A DNA stretch of 64,000 bases, taken from the NCBI GenBank assembly GCA_029379385.1, contig CM055614.1:17465994-17529993 (forward strand), read 5' to 3'. Of this stretch, positions 46,553 through 59,763 are shown piece by piece; within the stretch, counting starts at the first letter, position 1; every line of letters starts with the position of its first letter. This stretch comes from Quillaja saponaria. Its lineage: Eukaryota > Streptophyta > Magnoliopsida > Fabales > Quillajaceae. Both the position numbers and the translations under genes were made by a program. Under the pieces are notes generated by a model. It ran no database searches and had not been told where the DNA came from. It was given only the letters and a program-made list of their open reading frames with translations.

Positions 46553-49313
46553 TGTAACACCTTACTCCCTTAAACCTATACTTAAATTAATTAAAGTTTT
46601 ACTGTCTCAATTACCAAAGTGACCAAAGCTTCCTTTTATTCCTTTAATCCTTAAAACCGAACTAGTAAATTCCTTTACCAATTTTTTTCTTTTTCTTTTT
46701 ATTCTTCTAAGAACCGAATTCATTAAATTGAATTATCAAGTTTCTTCCATCTCCTTCTAAAGCCGGATTTAACTATTCTTAATTAAGTGGTATTTTATTC
46801 TTTATTTGTTTCAAGAGAACATGTTCCATTAATTGGCTCTTTTATTAAATAACCTCCTTAATGTTACTTGTCACAAAAATACTCTAATTATTTTCCTTAA
46901 TTAACTTAGTATCTTCAAGACTTTAACTTCTTGAATTAAATTACCATTAATTCCTTTAACTTGATTTAATTCTTGACTTGTCAATCTAATTAAAATCAGG
47001 CTAGACACTTATTAGACCAAAATTACTTCTTTTTACCTCCTTTTTATTACTTACTTGTTATAATCTCGTATCCAACTACTTATTAATACTATTATTGATT
47101 TTCTTTCTCAATTTTAGACTTTTATGGCTGATTAGTACTAGACACCTTAACCAATTCTTTCTATCTTGTATTTCACCATTTGTTTCATTTGTCCTATGTT
47201 AATTGTCACCCTTCCTTCTTGCTTTGGCCGAATTTGACACTTTCTTTGCCTAAAGTCTACCTGGCCGAATTGGACACTTCTTCCTCTTAGGGAATTCCTC
47301 TTGACCGATTTTACCATGTGAACATTAAAGACATACAAAAGAGACATAGTCTCCTATTTGATTTATTTACATGGACTTTATAGTAAGTTTGGACCAAAAT
47401 AAAACTATTACAAGTATTTTACAAATTTCCTTTAAACAACTAAGTCCAAACTAGATACATATTCATATATGGTGGCCATCACTAGATTTTCCCCCTAGAA
47501 CCCAACGACCATGACTCCAAAATTTCTAGACCATTTTCCACTTAGGTTAGCGAAATTACACAAATGGTCCGTGAGAGGGCTATCCTCATCACCCTCTTTA
47601 TACCACCAATATACAATTTGCCTCTTTTCAGTAACATACACAATGCCCTGCTCCAAAGAAGAGCAAAATACAAAGGTACTTTGAATTATAAACACCTCCA
47701 TAAAAGCTTAGTTATCCTGCCATCAAGATGGAAGAAAAGTGAGTCGAACCTCAACAAGTATTCACTCATAGCAATGAAAGATATCTTGATGGTAGTTTTA
47801 GAAATATAGGAATATGCAAATGTAAGATTCATTATTTTCCTCTTTTCCACACCTAATAACCCTTCTTAAACAATGCATGCAAACCCAAGACTGCCTTACA
47901 AGGACTTCGATGTACCATGGATACCAACCTCTCTTATACATGGCATTGCCTCTCAATAATAGGATCCATACTATGGTTTGAGCATCCTTCCTTTGGGATA
48001 CTTGGGAACTTCAGCCAACATGAACTTAAGACAAGTTACTAGAATTATAACCCTTTTCCTTTAAATTTCCCAAAAAGCAATCCTTTTCCTCATTTTCATT
48101 TCATATGCATGAAGGACATGAGAATAGCATGAAGAAAATAAGAGTAATAGGAAACTAAGTTGTAAAGCAAGAATGGAATGGACAAAGAATGTATGAATAC
48201 TTGCCTAATACCCTTAGTTTTTTATTTTATTTTTCTTTCTCTTTTCTTATACACTTCCTCCTTCTTTTTCCTTTCAGTTTTCTCCTTCTCCTTCCTTGCT
48301 CGGTTTTCTCCTTCTTCCTTTAGCTCACGATTTTCTTTCTTTTCTTGGATCTACAGCTTTCCTTTTCTTTTCTTCAGTTTACGGTTTTGCTTATTTCTTC
48401 CACGTTACGGTTTTGAGTCTTTAGGTGGGTGTGTTTGTGTTTTGGGTTTGTCCTTTAGCTTTGAAGTGTTTACGGTTAGCAAAGGAGTGTGTGTGTGTGT
48501 GTGTATGTGAAATGGTGCAAGGCCGGTTTTGATATAGCCACTTAATATCTTGGCTTCTACTTCATTAATGATCCTAATCTTTCCTACTTTACATTCTCCA
48601 CTAGTTTCTCTCTAAGTTTACACTTGGCTTCTTTCTCTTAGTTTACTTCTAGTTTATCTAAACTTGGCTTGCCACCTATTCCCACATGTTATTACACCTC
48701 ACCCCTTGCATTAAATGTAAAATTTTCACCTATGTGTTTCTAATTAATGCATTCACACCCTTGTTTCTTCATCCCCATGGTTTGGCTAGGATATTCCCCT
48801 ATTCACTCATTTGCCACATGCATGTTACACCTCACCTCTTGCAATTAAATGTAAACTTTCCATCCTATGTGTGTCTAATTAATGCATTCACACCCTTGTT
48901 TCTTCATCCCCACGGTTTGGCTAGGCTAGTCTTCCTAGTTTGGTTCCTTTCTTGTTTCATCCTAACAATTCCCTAACTAATTAGTTTCATATTTATATAT
49001 TTCCATAATTAGCAAGGATGATGTCATGGTGATGTCACCCTAATGATGGTTCCATCCTTCAATCCTAACTATCTTAACTAAATGATGATGTCATTTAATT
49101 GCATGATGATGTCATCATGGTGTCATTGTATGATGTCATCATGATGTCACACTTTCCATTTTTGAAAATTTACCCTAAAATTCCCTAAATTGAATGCATG
49201 AAAATTTCTATCGAATTCATAAATTAAACTTATTTCCTCGCACTTATATGCTTAACCATAGTTAACACATGCTTATTCTAATTAATCTAGATTAAATTTC
49301 TAGGGGTGTTACA
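46553..49313. mobile_element. gypsy-type solo LTR, 2.76 kb, TSD TGGGT
   Basis: TGTAACACC at the left end and GGTGTTACA at the right are exact inverted repeats. TGGGT lies on both sides (46548-46552 and 49314-49318). No pol sequence is inside. It includes a 133-bp tandem duplication (48692-48926), a CT-rich stretch near 48220-48360, a (GT)n tract near 48488, and a cluster of TGATGTCA words (49016-49150). Confidence 0.85.
48692..48926 (+). repeat. 133-bp tandem duplication in the solo LTR
   Basis: ttacacctcaccccttgca (48692) and ttacacctcacctcttgca (48825) begin two units that both run to tggtttggctagg. Confidence 0.85.
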
Positions 49314-49762
49314 TGGGTAGTCATTAATTGTATGGTTTTAGTTTTTAAAAAAATGGGCTTAAGGTTTAGTCCACTTGAGACAAGCTAGTAAGAGTCCATA
49401 TGGCTTATGTGATCATTTTGGATAGGACTTCTAGCGCACTTCTTATTTGTGAGATGTGGACTGGCAATAAATGTAGATTGAGTGACTTTAGAAGTTTTAA
49501 TGGGAGGACTCTTAGGGTTTATCTGATAATAAATAAGCTAGGTCTCACCTCCTCTCTATATAAGCGTATCTTACCCCCATTGAGAGTTGCTAGTAAAAAC
49601 AAAAAGTACAGAGAGGAAGACCTAGCTATATAAGCATTCTATTAAGGCATACTTGCTTAAGGTTTCACATATTCCGCTAGCTATGGCTCAATAAGGAGCA
49701 TAAGTTTATTGTTAATATGTTCTAAATTCATGAATGTAGTCCTGTATATTATTACATGTGAT

Positions 49763-51300
49763 ATTAGAGCTTAATCTACATGAATTTAGAACCCTAATAT
49801 TTATTTAATTAAAATAAAATAGTAGGGTTTATATAAGTCATATTTTTAAACTTAAAATCAAATTATTATATGAATGAAATTGAGCTTGATTTGTTGGGAC
49901 TTTTAAAGGTCATGTTTATATCTTTAATTTGATACATAGCATGCATGATATAATCAACTAAACATTGAGAAATTTGAGTTTTCCTTTTTGGAAAGCTTCA
50001 AGATTGAACTTATTTTTTGATTTCAAAAACATTGAATTTACATTGTTTTGATCTGATTAAATCAATGGGTTTTATTTCTAATGTCTTATTATAGCAATAT
50101 GAACCCTTTTATTGAATTAAATGAAGAAGTTCATTGAATTTGAGAAAAAATTTCGAGTTCATACTCATAATTTTTAGTTTTATTTTGATTCAAGATTAGA
50201 CCGTGTTAGTTGTTTAAACTCAAATTAACTTAGGGATTTTATTAGACTATTAAACCCTTTGAAACCCATTAATTTTTTAAGAATGTTAGACCATAAAATG
50301 AGTATTATGTAACCGAGTCATGACAAACCCATTTTTTTGCCCAGACCATGGCAAACAGGCCCGGCTAGAGAATGAAGAAGGGCTCCAGCCCATGCAAGCA
50401 AATCCCACGAGCAGCACGTGGCACGTGTGATCCATATACCACCCTTTGCCAAGTCCTTTTCCTCTCAAATTTTTTCAACATTAATTATTTGAATTTCACT
50501 TATTTTATGGTATGGTTAAATTTGTAATATTATGTGCATAAATTATTATTTTGGTAAATGAATATTGTTATGTTTCAAACTAATATGGTTGTACATATAT
50601 AATTGTTGAGGACTATTAAATTTATATTTATATTTTGAAATTGAAAACAGTAGGTACTCTCTTTAGTTAGAGTTAAATAATATAGTACTCTTGTGTTTTC
50701 AAAACATGTGTAGTTGAATGAATTTATTTTGATTCAATTTTTTAAAATTACAACATGTATTTGGTTATCCTATGAGATACTTTTAAAATGTAATTTGGTT
50801 TGAAAGGACAAATTGTTAGTAGTTATATTTTCCTAGCTTGAGAAAATCTTATGGGTTTATGTAGATGGTTCCCACCAAAGTGGCCTATCTGTATAGATTT
50901 GTGGGATTTTTGAAAGCTACAGTATGTGATGTTTCTTATATTATTGTATATAATTTCCTACCCGAAAGGGATTATTATATACTTTAATTTTGAAAAATAC
51001 ATTAAACATATGGTTTGGACTATACCGACCTAGAAGGTTTATCTACCCAAAAGGGATAGACTTTTCAAAAGCTAAGATACTCTAATTTTGGTTTCATAGG
51101 GTTGATCATGAGATCCTAATAGCATGTTACATTGTCTCCCCAAAGGGGGGTTTGTAATGTTGTACTTTGGATTTATGTAGAATAAATTTTTATTCTTGGT
51201 TATTAATTACTGCATTTATTTGACATGTTATATTATTTTTTATTGAATCAATCTTCTTTACTGTTAACAAAAATAGTGTTACTTATTGAATTGTTGATCG
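49763..51300 (+). other. copia 5' leader region
   Basis: About 1.5 kb between the putative primer site and gag, with no coding signal. Three aagggat words near 50966, 51052 and 51137 hint at degenerate repeats. Confidence 0.35.
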
Positions 51301-52170
51301 GTTCCAACTTTAAGAAATGGAAGCAAGATGTTGAGTTTGCCTTGGGAATTATGGATATCGATTTAGCTCTATTCAGTGAAAAACCTACTTGATCTTTTTG
51401 ATACTAACTCTATAGCTCAAAAAGAGGCTTTTGAGAAATAAGAGAGATCAAATAGGTTGAGTTTGATCTACATGAAAAGATCAATTTTCTAAACACCTTA
51501 TGAGTGGCTTGCCTGAAACTCAGTGTCAAAGACTTCATGAAAGTCGTGGGGGATAGGTACAAGGTATCTGATATTGCTGAGATTGGAAAGCTAATAAATA
51601 ATCTAGCCGGTATGAGATATGAAAATGGAATTGGGGTTTGGGAATTTATTCTCAAAATGGTTCATGTACAAACCAAGCTTAAAAGTAAAAAAATACCAAT
51701 CCTTGATAGTTTTGTGGTTCACCATTCTCTCAATTCTTTACCACCTAACTTCTCACAAATTAAAACTACCTATAGCATCCAAAATGAATCCTGGACTATC
51801 AATGACCTTATCTCTAAGTGTGTGACTGAGGAAGATAAGCTTAAGAAAGAAAAGAGTGAAATCACACTCTTTGTTTCCCATTCCAAACTTAGTTCTACCA
51901 AGAGTGGTCAAGGTAAGTCAAAATCTACTCATTAAAAGAAAACTCAGGATATGAAAGGGCATGGTACTGGTTAGAAACCTGTTGTGGGTGGTCCTAAGAC
52001 TGCCATTAAAAAAGACATTACATGTTTCTTTTACAAAAAAAAGAGGTTATGTGAAAGCAAACTGCTTCAAATTGAAATCTCGATTAGAAAAGAAAAATAA
52101 ACAAGAAAGTAACTCACTAGCTTTCATTTGTTTTGAATCCAATTTAGTTAATGTCCTATCAAATTCTTAG
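51300..52170 (+). pseudogene. second copia element: gag with zinc knuckle
   Basis: 51305-51390 reads SNFKKWKQDVEFALGIMDID then LALFSEKPT, the usual copia gag opening. The frame 51504-51935 continues VGDRYKVSDIAEIGKLINNL, VWEFILKMVHVQTKLKSKKI and VVHHSLNSLPPNFSQIKTTY (UBN2 domain). Near 52020, TCFFYKKRGYVKANCFK is the CCHC knuckle with the second Cys and the His both changed to Tyr. Stops at about 51390-51440 and 51935 break the frame. Confidence 0.8.
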
Positions 52171-53510
52171 TGGCTTGATAGTGGTGCAACTGTTTATGTT
52201 GCTTGTACCATGTAGGGGTTCAAATGCAAAAGGAAGCCAAGTGATTTAGAGGCAAAGCTTAGAATCGGGAATGATGTTGAAGTTGAAGTCAAGTCAGTAG
52301 CAATCATCTTTTTAGTTTTAGAAAGTGATTTTGAACTTGTTTTGGAAAACACTTTTTATGTACTGTCTTTTAGGCTAAATTTTATTTTAGTTTCTTTGTT
52401 GGACAAAATTGGTTATTCCTTCAATTTTGGTATTTCGAAAGTTTAGTTGCTTTTAAATTCTAAAATTCTTGGAGGGTTTGTTTTGTCCAATGGTTTATAC
52501 ATAATGACTTTAGCACCCTTAAATGTTAATTCCTCTTTAAATACTAAAAATTTATTTCCAAAAGACCTTTAATTAAAGAGATATCCTCAATGCTTTAGGC
52601 ATAAGCATCGAGGTCACATATTAAGGGAAAAAGTTGAAAGACTCATTAAGGATAGCATCCATCATCACTTGATTTTGGAGAATTAGAAACTTGTGTCAAT
52701 TGCATTATGGGTAAATTGACCAAGACAAAAAAAAAGGGTAACCCATAGTTCAGGATATTTAGAGATCATTTACACAGATATTAGTAGACCATATTCCACC
52801 ATTTTGTGTAAACACTATTATTTCATTACCTTCATTAATGACTTCCCCCATTTTGGTTTCTACCATGATTAAAGAAAAATCTAACTCTCTTGATAAATTT
52901 ATAATTTTCAAAACTGAAGTTGAAAAACAATTCGGGAAAGTTATTAAGATTGTAAGATCTGATTGTGATTACCGTATTATGGCAAACATAGAGTTGATAG
53001 ACAACATATGGGACCATTTGCCAAGTACTTAGAAGCATGTGGAATTGTTGCCCAATGTACCATGCCTGGTAGCCCTAAACAAAATGGTATTGCCAAAAGG
53101 CATAATTGCATCCTTAAGGACATGATGAGAAGTATGATGAGTAAATCAAACTTACCTGAATATCTTTGAAGAGAAGTCATTAAAGCTGGTTGGTACATCT
53201 TTAATAAGGCTCTTAGTAAAGCGGTGCCTAAACCACCTTTTGAGTTGTGGATTGGGAGAAAGTCTAGCTTAAACCATTTTAGTATCTAGGGGTGTCCAGT
53301 TGAAGTGAGAATCTATAACCCAAATAAGAAGAAAATCAACCCTAAATCTACCTGTTGTTACTTTATTAGTTATCTAGATCACTCTAAAGGATACAGGTTC
53401 TATTGCCCCACACAAGAAACCAAAATATTAGAATCACAAACTGCCAAGTTCTTGGAATTTGATGTTGCTGAGTTAGATAAGTCTTCATCTTTAGGTCAGG
53501 GAGAGTGAAA
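52170..53510 (+). pseudogene. second copia element: protease and integrase
   Basis: WLDSGATVYVACTM near 52173 is the protease active site. The integrase region gives LEIIYTDISRP, LDKFIIFKTEVEKQFGKVIK with IVRSDCDY, then GIVAQCTMPGSPKQNGIAKR. The frame 53305-53508 has STCCYFISYLDHSKGYRFYC, the copia integrase C-terminal block. It is broken by many stops. Order and wording are standard copia pol. Confidence 0.85.
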
Positions 53511-53659
53511 TGAGAATATTACTATTCCTTTATATGATCTATCAAAAGCAACTATACCTACGCCTGTTATGTGAATAGGTGATGGGAGGAGAGGAAAGTA
53601 AATGAACAAGCTAAAGTAGCACTACTTGTTCCTACTGAAGGTACTGTATATGTTCCTAA

Positions 53660-54235
53660 AGAAGCTCATTAGCCATAGAATCCAGTTGCACAAATACCTG
53701 TCAGAAGGTCTAAACGGCTGAGAAAGCATGCTATTTCTGATGACTTCATTGTGTATTTAGGTAAGATTGATTATGATGGTCAGATTATTAATTCCACTAC
53801 ATATGGAGAAGCTGTCTCCAGCCCACAATCAAACATGTGGATTGAAGCCATGAGAGAATAGATGCAATCTATGGCACACAATAGTGTGTGGGGGTTGGTA
53901 ACACTTCTAGAAGGTTGCAAACCCATTGGGTGCAAGTGGGACCCTAATGGGCTTGTAAGACCAAGAAAGATTCGAAAGGAAATATTTAGCATTTATCTCA
54001 AAGAAAAGGTGTATATTTTAATGAGATTTCCTCTCTTGTGTCAACTAAAGACTTTTTTAGGGTCATCATGGCATTGGTGGCTCATTTTAATCTTGAGTTA
54101 CATCAGATGGATGTGAAGACAACCTTCTTAAATAGAGATCTTGTTGAAAAGGTTTACATGGTTCAACCTGAAGGTTTCAAAGAAAATGGAGGAAGTGAAC
54201 TTTTTTGTAAGGCTCATGATGTCATCAGAAACAAA
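53660..54235 (+). pseudogene. second copia element: start of reverse transcriptase, truncated
   Basis: RRSKRLRKHAISDDFIVYLG, NMWIEAMRE, then CKPIGCKWDPNG and DFFRVIMALVAHFNLELHQM with DVKTTFLNRDL and VYMVQPEGFKENG. These are the opening blocks of copia RT. Just after GSELFCK the reading passes into gypsy LTR sequence near 54236 and does not resume after that LTR, so the catalytic YVDD block and RNase H are absent. Confidence 0.85.
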
Positions 54236-54578
54236 TTTTGTAAGGTTTCACGATGTATAAATTTTCATTATAACATAAACAAATTAATTAAATAATAGTA
54301 TAGTTAAACATGTTATAATTTGATATCTTAGTGTAACCTTAGTATATGACTTAAAATTATGTGCATTGGTTGTCATAAAGTAAATAATATTATGATCAAG
54401 TAAATTCAAGTGATCAGTGAGTAATTAATAGGTATAAATATATCAAGATTTAATCTCCACCACAAGCAAATAGAATAAGTAAATAATACAATGAACACAT
54501 GTGTACATATAATATACATATATAAAACTAAGAATAAATTTGCACCTCATGTTTATAAGCCAAAAAGTAAATAAATAA

Positions 54579-54614
<36 letters not shown>

Positions 54615-57057
54615 AACAAGAATGAGGATCCACCACATATTTAATATGTTATAACAAGAAAAATTATACACCACAAAATTATACAATCATTGACTCTGAC
54701 TTTAACTTAGTATTTTGTTCTTTTATTTTCCTTTTTCTTTCAATTTTGTCTCTATTTTTTTTTTCTTAATCCATCCACCTTCATTCTCCTTTAATTTCTT
54801 TTGCTTCCACGATTTTTCTAGACCTTTCTTCCGTTGTTTCATTTTTCCTTGCTCTATCGTGGAAGTTCTTCTTTGGCAACTGAGGTTAACTCTTTCCATA
54901 TCAACCCAGCGTCTCCTCTTTCCTTTGCCGTTTGCCTTGGCCGTGAGCTTTCCTTCTTTGCAGTAGTGGTGGTTGGCTTTTCTTTTGGCTATTCAGTAGA
55001 GCTGGATGTGGGGAGTCTTTTAAGCTCTTGGTGGTAAGTAGAAGGAGCAGCAAAAGCCCTCATTTCAACAGCTAAAGCTTGGACAACCGCCTCTTTATCT
55101 TGAGCAGCAGCTTGGTCTACGGTAATGGGAGGTTGGCTGGTTCTTGGTTTTAAATCTTTTCTTAGTTTAGTTGTGTTAAGTTGATGGATTGATTGTTAGT
55201 TAGTAATAATTGGAAAAGGAATCATGGGAAGTTGGTTGTGGTTGTTTAATGAATTAGGTGTATGGAATTAGTGAGTTAGAAATGATAAGGGTTATGGTTA
55301 AAAGGTGAATTGGTTATTGGTTAAGGGTGATTACAAGCTTGGTAACCATGTTAATGGTGGATTTGGTATTGGTTGTTGACAAACTTCCATAATCTAAGTT
55401 GATGGTGGCTTTCAAATAATGAATTTAACTCTAAAACTAATATTTGGAATTTAAGCAAAATGGAATTAAGGAAGTTAGATTGGTTGCTTGGAGTAGTATC
55501 TATATATATATATACTTAAGTAATGAGATGAGTGCCGTTAAGGTGTTTGCGAGAAAGCCTCAAAGAAAGCTAATTATAACTTTTTGAGTAAAACTTGGTA
55601 AATTTAATTATTGGTAGTTAGTTGTTATTGGAATTTGAATAAAAAGTTCCTAAACAAGAATAAAGAATGGTTGATTAATATGGTGAATTGAGGATTTGAT
55701 GAAAGTGAGTAATAAATATGAACAAGGGAGGGTAAGTTGTGAGTAGAGTGTTGGAAAATAATAGTAAAGGGGTTCTTGAAGAGGTGTTGGCCAGATTTCG
55801 TAGGTTAAAGAAATCTTGTATTTCGAGTGCTTTCAAAGCTGAATTAAATCAAGAGTTCAAAAGACAAAGTGTAGCTTTGGGTCTTGGGATGTTGTCTCTA
55901 AATTTTGTAACATGGTTCCAAGTATATTTATTGGTAGATCATGCAAGATTTTTAGTGAATCTTAATCAATCTAGAAAACTTTGTAATTAGCTTAGGAATT
56001 CTGAATGAAATTTGTTCCTAGCATCTTGAAACACTATACTGGAGATTTCGTAATTTAATTCCCAAGTATAAGAATTCTATAAATATCGAAATCAAAGGTT
56101 GTCAACTAGGAATTTTACAAGTTCTCTGTTTTTGTTTATGTGAAGAATCGAGTGAGTTCAAGGCTGATTTTAGGAAAAAGTTTCTAATAAAAAAGATATC
56201 TAACTTCCTAAAGTTAATATTTCAACTTAGTTTTATTAAATTTGATTAAGTATGTAAGTGAAAATAAACAAATATCCAATGAGGTTGTGAAATGCCTAAA
56301 AAGAGTAAAATTTAAATAATTAACTGTACTAATATACACATCCAAATAATACATATGATACCTATCTAGAAAGATATACTTGTCTATTAATAAATCCAAC
56401 AAACTGAATTTGATTTCCTTTTTCCTAGAGAAAGGTATGTTCAAATAATTAAGGTAAGGTCATAGCTGCCAATATTGCATTTTGTAGAATTTGAAGCAAC
56501 TTTAAAGAATAAATTTTATTGATATATAAATCTAAAAATTTCAAATGATATACCATTATAAAGCTACATGTGTCTAGTATTTAAAAAAATTTATGAAACT
56601 AGATTTGGAATTTCCTAAAGGAAGATATAACTATTAGAGTGAACACTGGTCCAAACCCCAAGTTTGAACAGTTTCAACATCTCAACTCACTAGTGTTTTA
56701 TATCTTTTCTAATTGTTTCCTTCTGCCTTATGCATTGTCAAAACATCTAAAATGTCTCTTCATTATCAACCTTACCACATAAAGTACAATTTATAGTACT
56801 TGACATGTAATGACTTAATGGAAAACTTTCATAAAAACTTATGTGAGTTGATATATAAGCTTAGTAATTAAAGGATTATAAAAATAACGTTTATAAACTA
56901 AATATTATTTAAAACTATGAATTTCAATTCCAGACCCTTTTGATGATGCACGTAAGAGCAAGAGGAAGCGATAATTAACAAGATTTGTAAACTGGTGAGT
57001 GGTTAATCGTTACCCCTTAGTTGCTAGATTAGTTTATTTGATTGTTTGATATATTTG

Positions 57058-57089
<32 letters not shown>

Positions 57090-57408
57090 ATATAGACATG
57101 AATAAGAATTATATTGCTATGATTTTATTATGTGGATTGTGTTTAATATTTAGCATTGTTTGTGGTTGATAAGGGCTAACGAAGTGATTTTTTTTAAATG
57201 ATTTTATTTTCGAAAATGAAATCTAGGTACAGTTAGGATGTTTAATTTAATATTTTGATATGAGATTTTTCTAATGTGTTTTTTTTAAGAATTAAGTGCT
57301 CAGCCCCAGTTGGTGAATTAGAAGAAGGGTTTCAGTGATTCCATTTATGATTCTATTTGGTCTACGGGCACAAAATTGCCTGATGGGAGCTGGTGTGCGA
57401 GGCTGAGA
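54236..57408 (+). repeat. Ty3-gypsy LTR fragment, plus orientation, 3' truncated
   Basis: Related to the solo LTR at 15014-18635 (shared aaattaattaaataa start region; ggccagatttcgtaggttaa near 55790) and to the reverse complement of the 40343-44.6 kb LTR. The 56990-57405 part matches LTR piece X at 33834-34968. It stops after gtgcgaggctgag at 57408 without the usual gggtatgaca end. Short open frames at 54715-55037 are CT-rich chance readings. It contains (TG)n at 54588 and (TA)n at 57058. Confidence 0.7.
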
Positions 57409-59763
57409 TTTTTATGATACGGCTACTTGTTGGCAGTCAGCAGAAGTATTTCTTTTTTCAACCTGAAATTTGGAGCCACATTGGAATCGACAACCAATGC
57501 AACTTCATTGCTACTTGCACACTTGATATGAATTGCTTCTTTGTATTTGTAACTTTTTTTAATCATATGTTTTAACATTCTTGGACTTGTCAACATTCTT
57601 ATAGTATTGAGATCTATACATGATCTACTCGGTGATAAATATACCACAAATTCATTACATCACACAATAGAATGCCATAGCAATTACCAGTATGCAAAGA
57701 ATTTATTTTAGTTTCCTAGGGAGGTTATTTGTGAAGCTCAATGTCATGAAAACACTTCTAAAATTTCATCAGCATAGTTTATTCCTGGAGTCTTAATTCC
57801 CTACCATGATTTTGTTGCACAAGAAGAGTAATGTGGTTGGTAACCCCAGCAAAAAGAAAAATAAGTAAATTAAATGAAAGTAAAAATGAGAAAGAAGAAG
57901 TTTATAGTTTGGTGGGTAGCATGAATAGTTATCCTCTAAATAATTAGCTTATGATGATGTTCATTGCTATTTCTTGCTTTATGTTATGGAGACATGGATT
58001 GTATCTACACTTTTTGTTTCTCTTTTCTGGAAAGTTCTGCCCCATTATTATTATTTTTATGTGTTCTTGTGTGGACAATTGCTTTCAGCTCAAGGTGGGT
58101 CCTAATGGAGACATGTATCTCAATTAGTGATAGAGGATGCCATTTTATTTTGGGTTTAACCATTGTTCGTCAATTAGAGACATTTGTCTAGGATTCTACT
58201 ATTGAAATGTAGAGAAGTGTCTGTTAGGCTGGAATGGTTACTCATTCTATATGCTGACAACTCTTCAGAAAGAATCACCTTTAGGGGCTACCTTCGCTTC
58301 AAGTCTCTTTGGTGCTGCTTCTGGACCTAATCTAATTCAATAACTTATTTCATTTAATAGTTCCAGTACCTGTATTGCTTTCTTATATTGGGATAAACTA
58401 AGTAGGGTTTTCTTTGCTATGAGAAGGTAACCTTGAATTTCATTTGGTCAATTGGGAGGAGGCTTTTCTCTTGATTTAGACTTAGAAGTCCATGAAGTTA
58501 TATGTGGCTCCTTTAGATTGTGGTTTTTGATGCAGATGAACTGTTTTTGGAGGTAAGTGGTAGGCATAGTATGGTAGCTTTGAGGGTGGTTGACTGGTTG
58601 GGTTGCTCCATTGGTATGGTTGTCCCATGATGCAAGTTTGTGGAAGTATGTTCAGAAGGGTTTGATTACTTTTCAAAATTTTGTAGCATGAATGGTTGTA
58701 TTTATTAGTTGGTGTTTATGAAAAATAGTGGGGAAACAGTTGATCTCTTCCCGTGCATTGTCAAATAACTTACACATAATTATGCTGGTCTTTGCATCAT
58801 CTGGTGTTCACTGGTGATGCTATCACTATTTTGCATCTGATTGGAACTTTGAGTTCTTGCCTGTAGACCATGTTCATGTAGTTCAGTTAGGGTGGAAATT
58901 CGTTATAGTTATTCAGATAGGGAGGAATGGAATAGTGTTGAAGCTCCAGTGGTGAAGATACAAACACTTCTTCCAAGGAGTTTGAATGTTGGGGCCATAT
59001 ACCATCTTCAGGATTTCTGGGATTCCTATTTCCTACCTTTTGGGACATAATAAATCAGTTATAACTGAAAAATATATATTTCTTTCTATGCTAATATAGA
59101 CTTTAATTGAATTAGTTAATACAAATATTGTTATGTGAGTGGGGAATATCTAACTTTATATGTGTGCTGGTGCCAAAGCATTAAATATTATCATATCATG
59201 AATTATTTTGTCACTTAGCTTGGTTTCGACTCCATCAAATATTAATGATTTGATTGTATGTTATGTCACTTAACTTAAGCTATCCATGTAATCACCAAAG
59301 TTACACATCATTAATTCTTATAGTTCTAATCACTTAAAAGTATGTTTTCTTAAGCTTTTTGTTGTACGTCCAAAATGATTTATCACTTTTCTAATTTTTC
59401 TTAATCGATTCAAACCTCAAACCAATCATTACAGTACCTTCATATGATATTTTGTTCTTGACTAATATAACTTCTTGAGTTTGTTTTCTCGACTTTCTAT
59501 GGCTTTTGTATTAAATTCTGTGTTTAAGGACTTCTGTTGCAGCTGAAGTTGTTGTGGATATAACGTTTTAACACATCTTTTTGAAACTTGGATACAAATA
59601 TTTTACTCACCTCACTAGTCTTAAAATATTTTAAATTTTCTCTAGTATTGACAATTACGTGTTTAGATCCAGAATCTTTTTCGATTTATTTAAAACTTTC
59701 TTCTGAATCCAGGTTGCTTTGTATTTTTATCTCATTATAATATTTGGTACTCCTTTTGTACAG
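57409..59763. other. upstream of the CSN6 remnant, no MPN-domain exons found
   Basis: I searched by eye for the missing N-terminal exons of CSN6 in both strands and saw none. Short open frames (57964-58191 plus, 58482-58676 minus) match nothing I know. Confidence 0.4.

Larger units (their letters stand above)
46470..49762 (+). repeat. candidate 5' LTR of the second copia element, interrupted by a solo LTR
   Basis: Removing the solo LTR and one TSD joins 46470-46552 to 49319-49762, about 0.5 kb starting tggttaagtctcaatg and ending attaca. It is followed by gatattagagc, a mutated form of the TGGTATCAGAGC primer site, at about 49765. A TATA-like ctctatataagcg lies near 49553. No second LTR survives for comparison, so the limits are tentative. 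Confidence 0.4.

Noticed and set aside
48178..48510. 110-codon plus-strand frame rich in Phe and Ser
   Set aside because: It lies inside a solo LTR in a CT-rich stretch; low-complexity chance frame.
54715..55037. Two overlapping Phe/Ser-rich plus-strand frames
   Set aside because: CT-rich part of a gypsy LTR; no conserved motif.
58482..58676. 64-codon minus-strand frame rich in Pro and Gln
   Set aside because: No family resemblance, no splice or codon support; probably chance.
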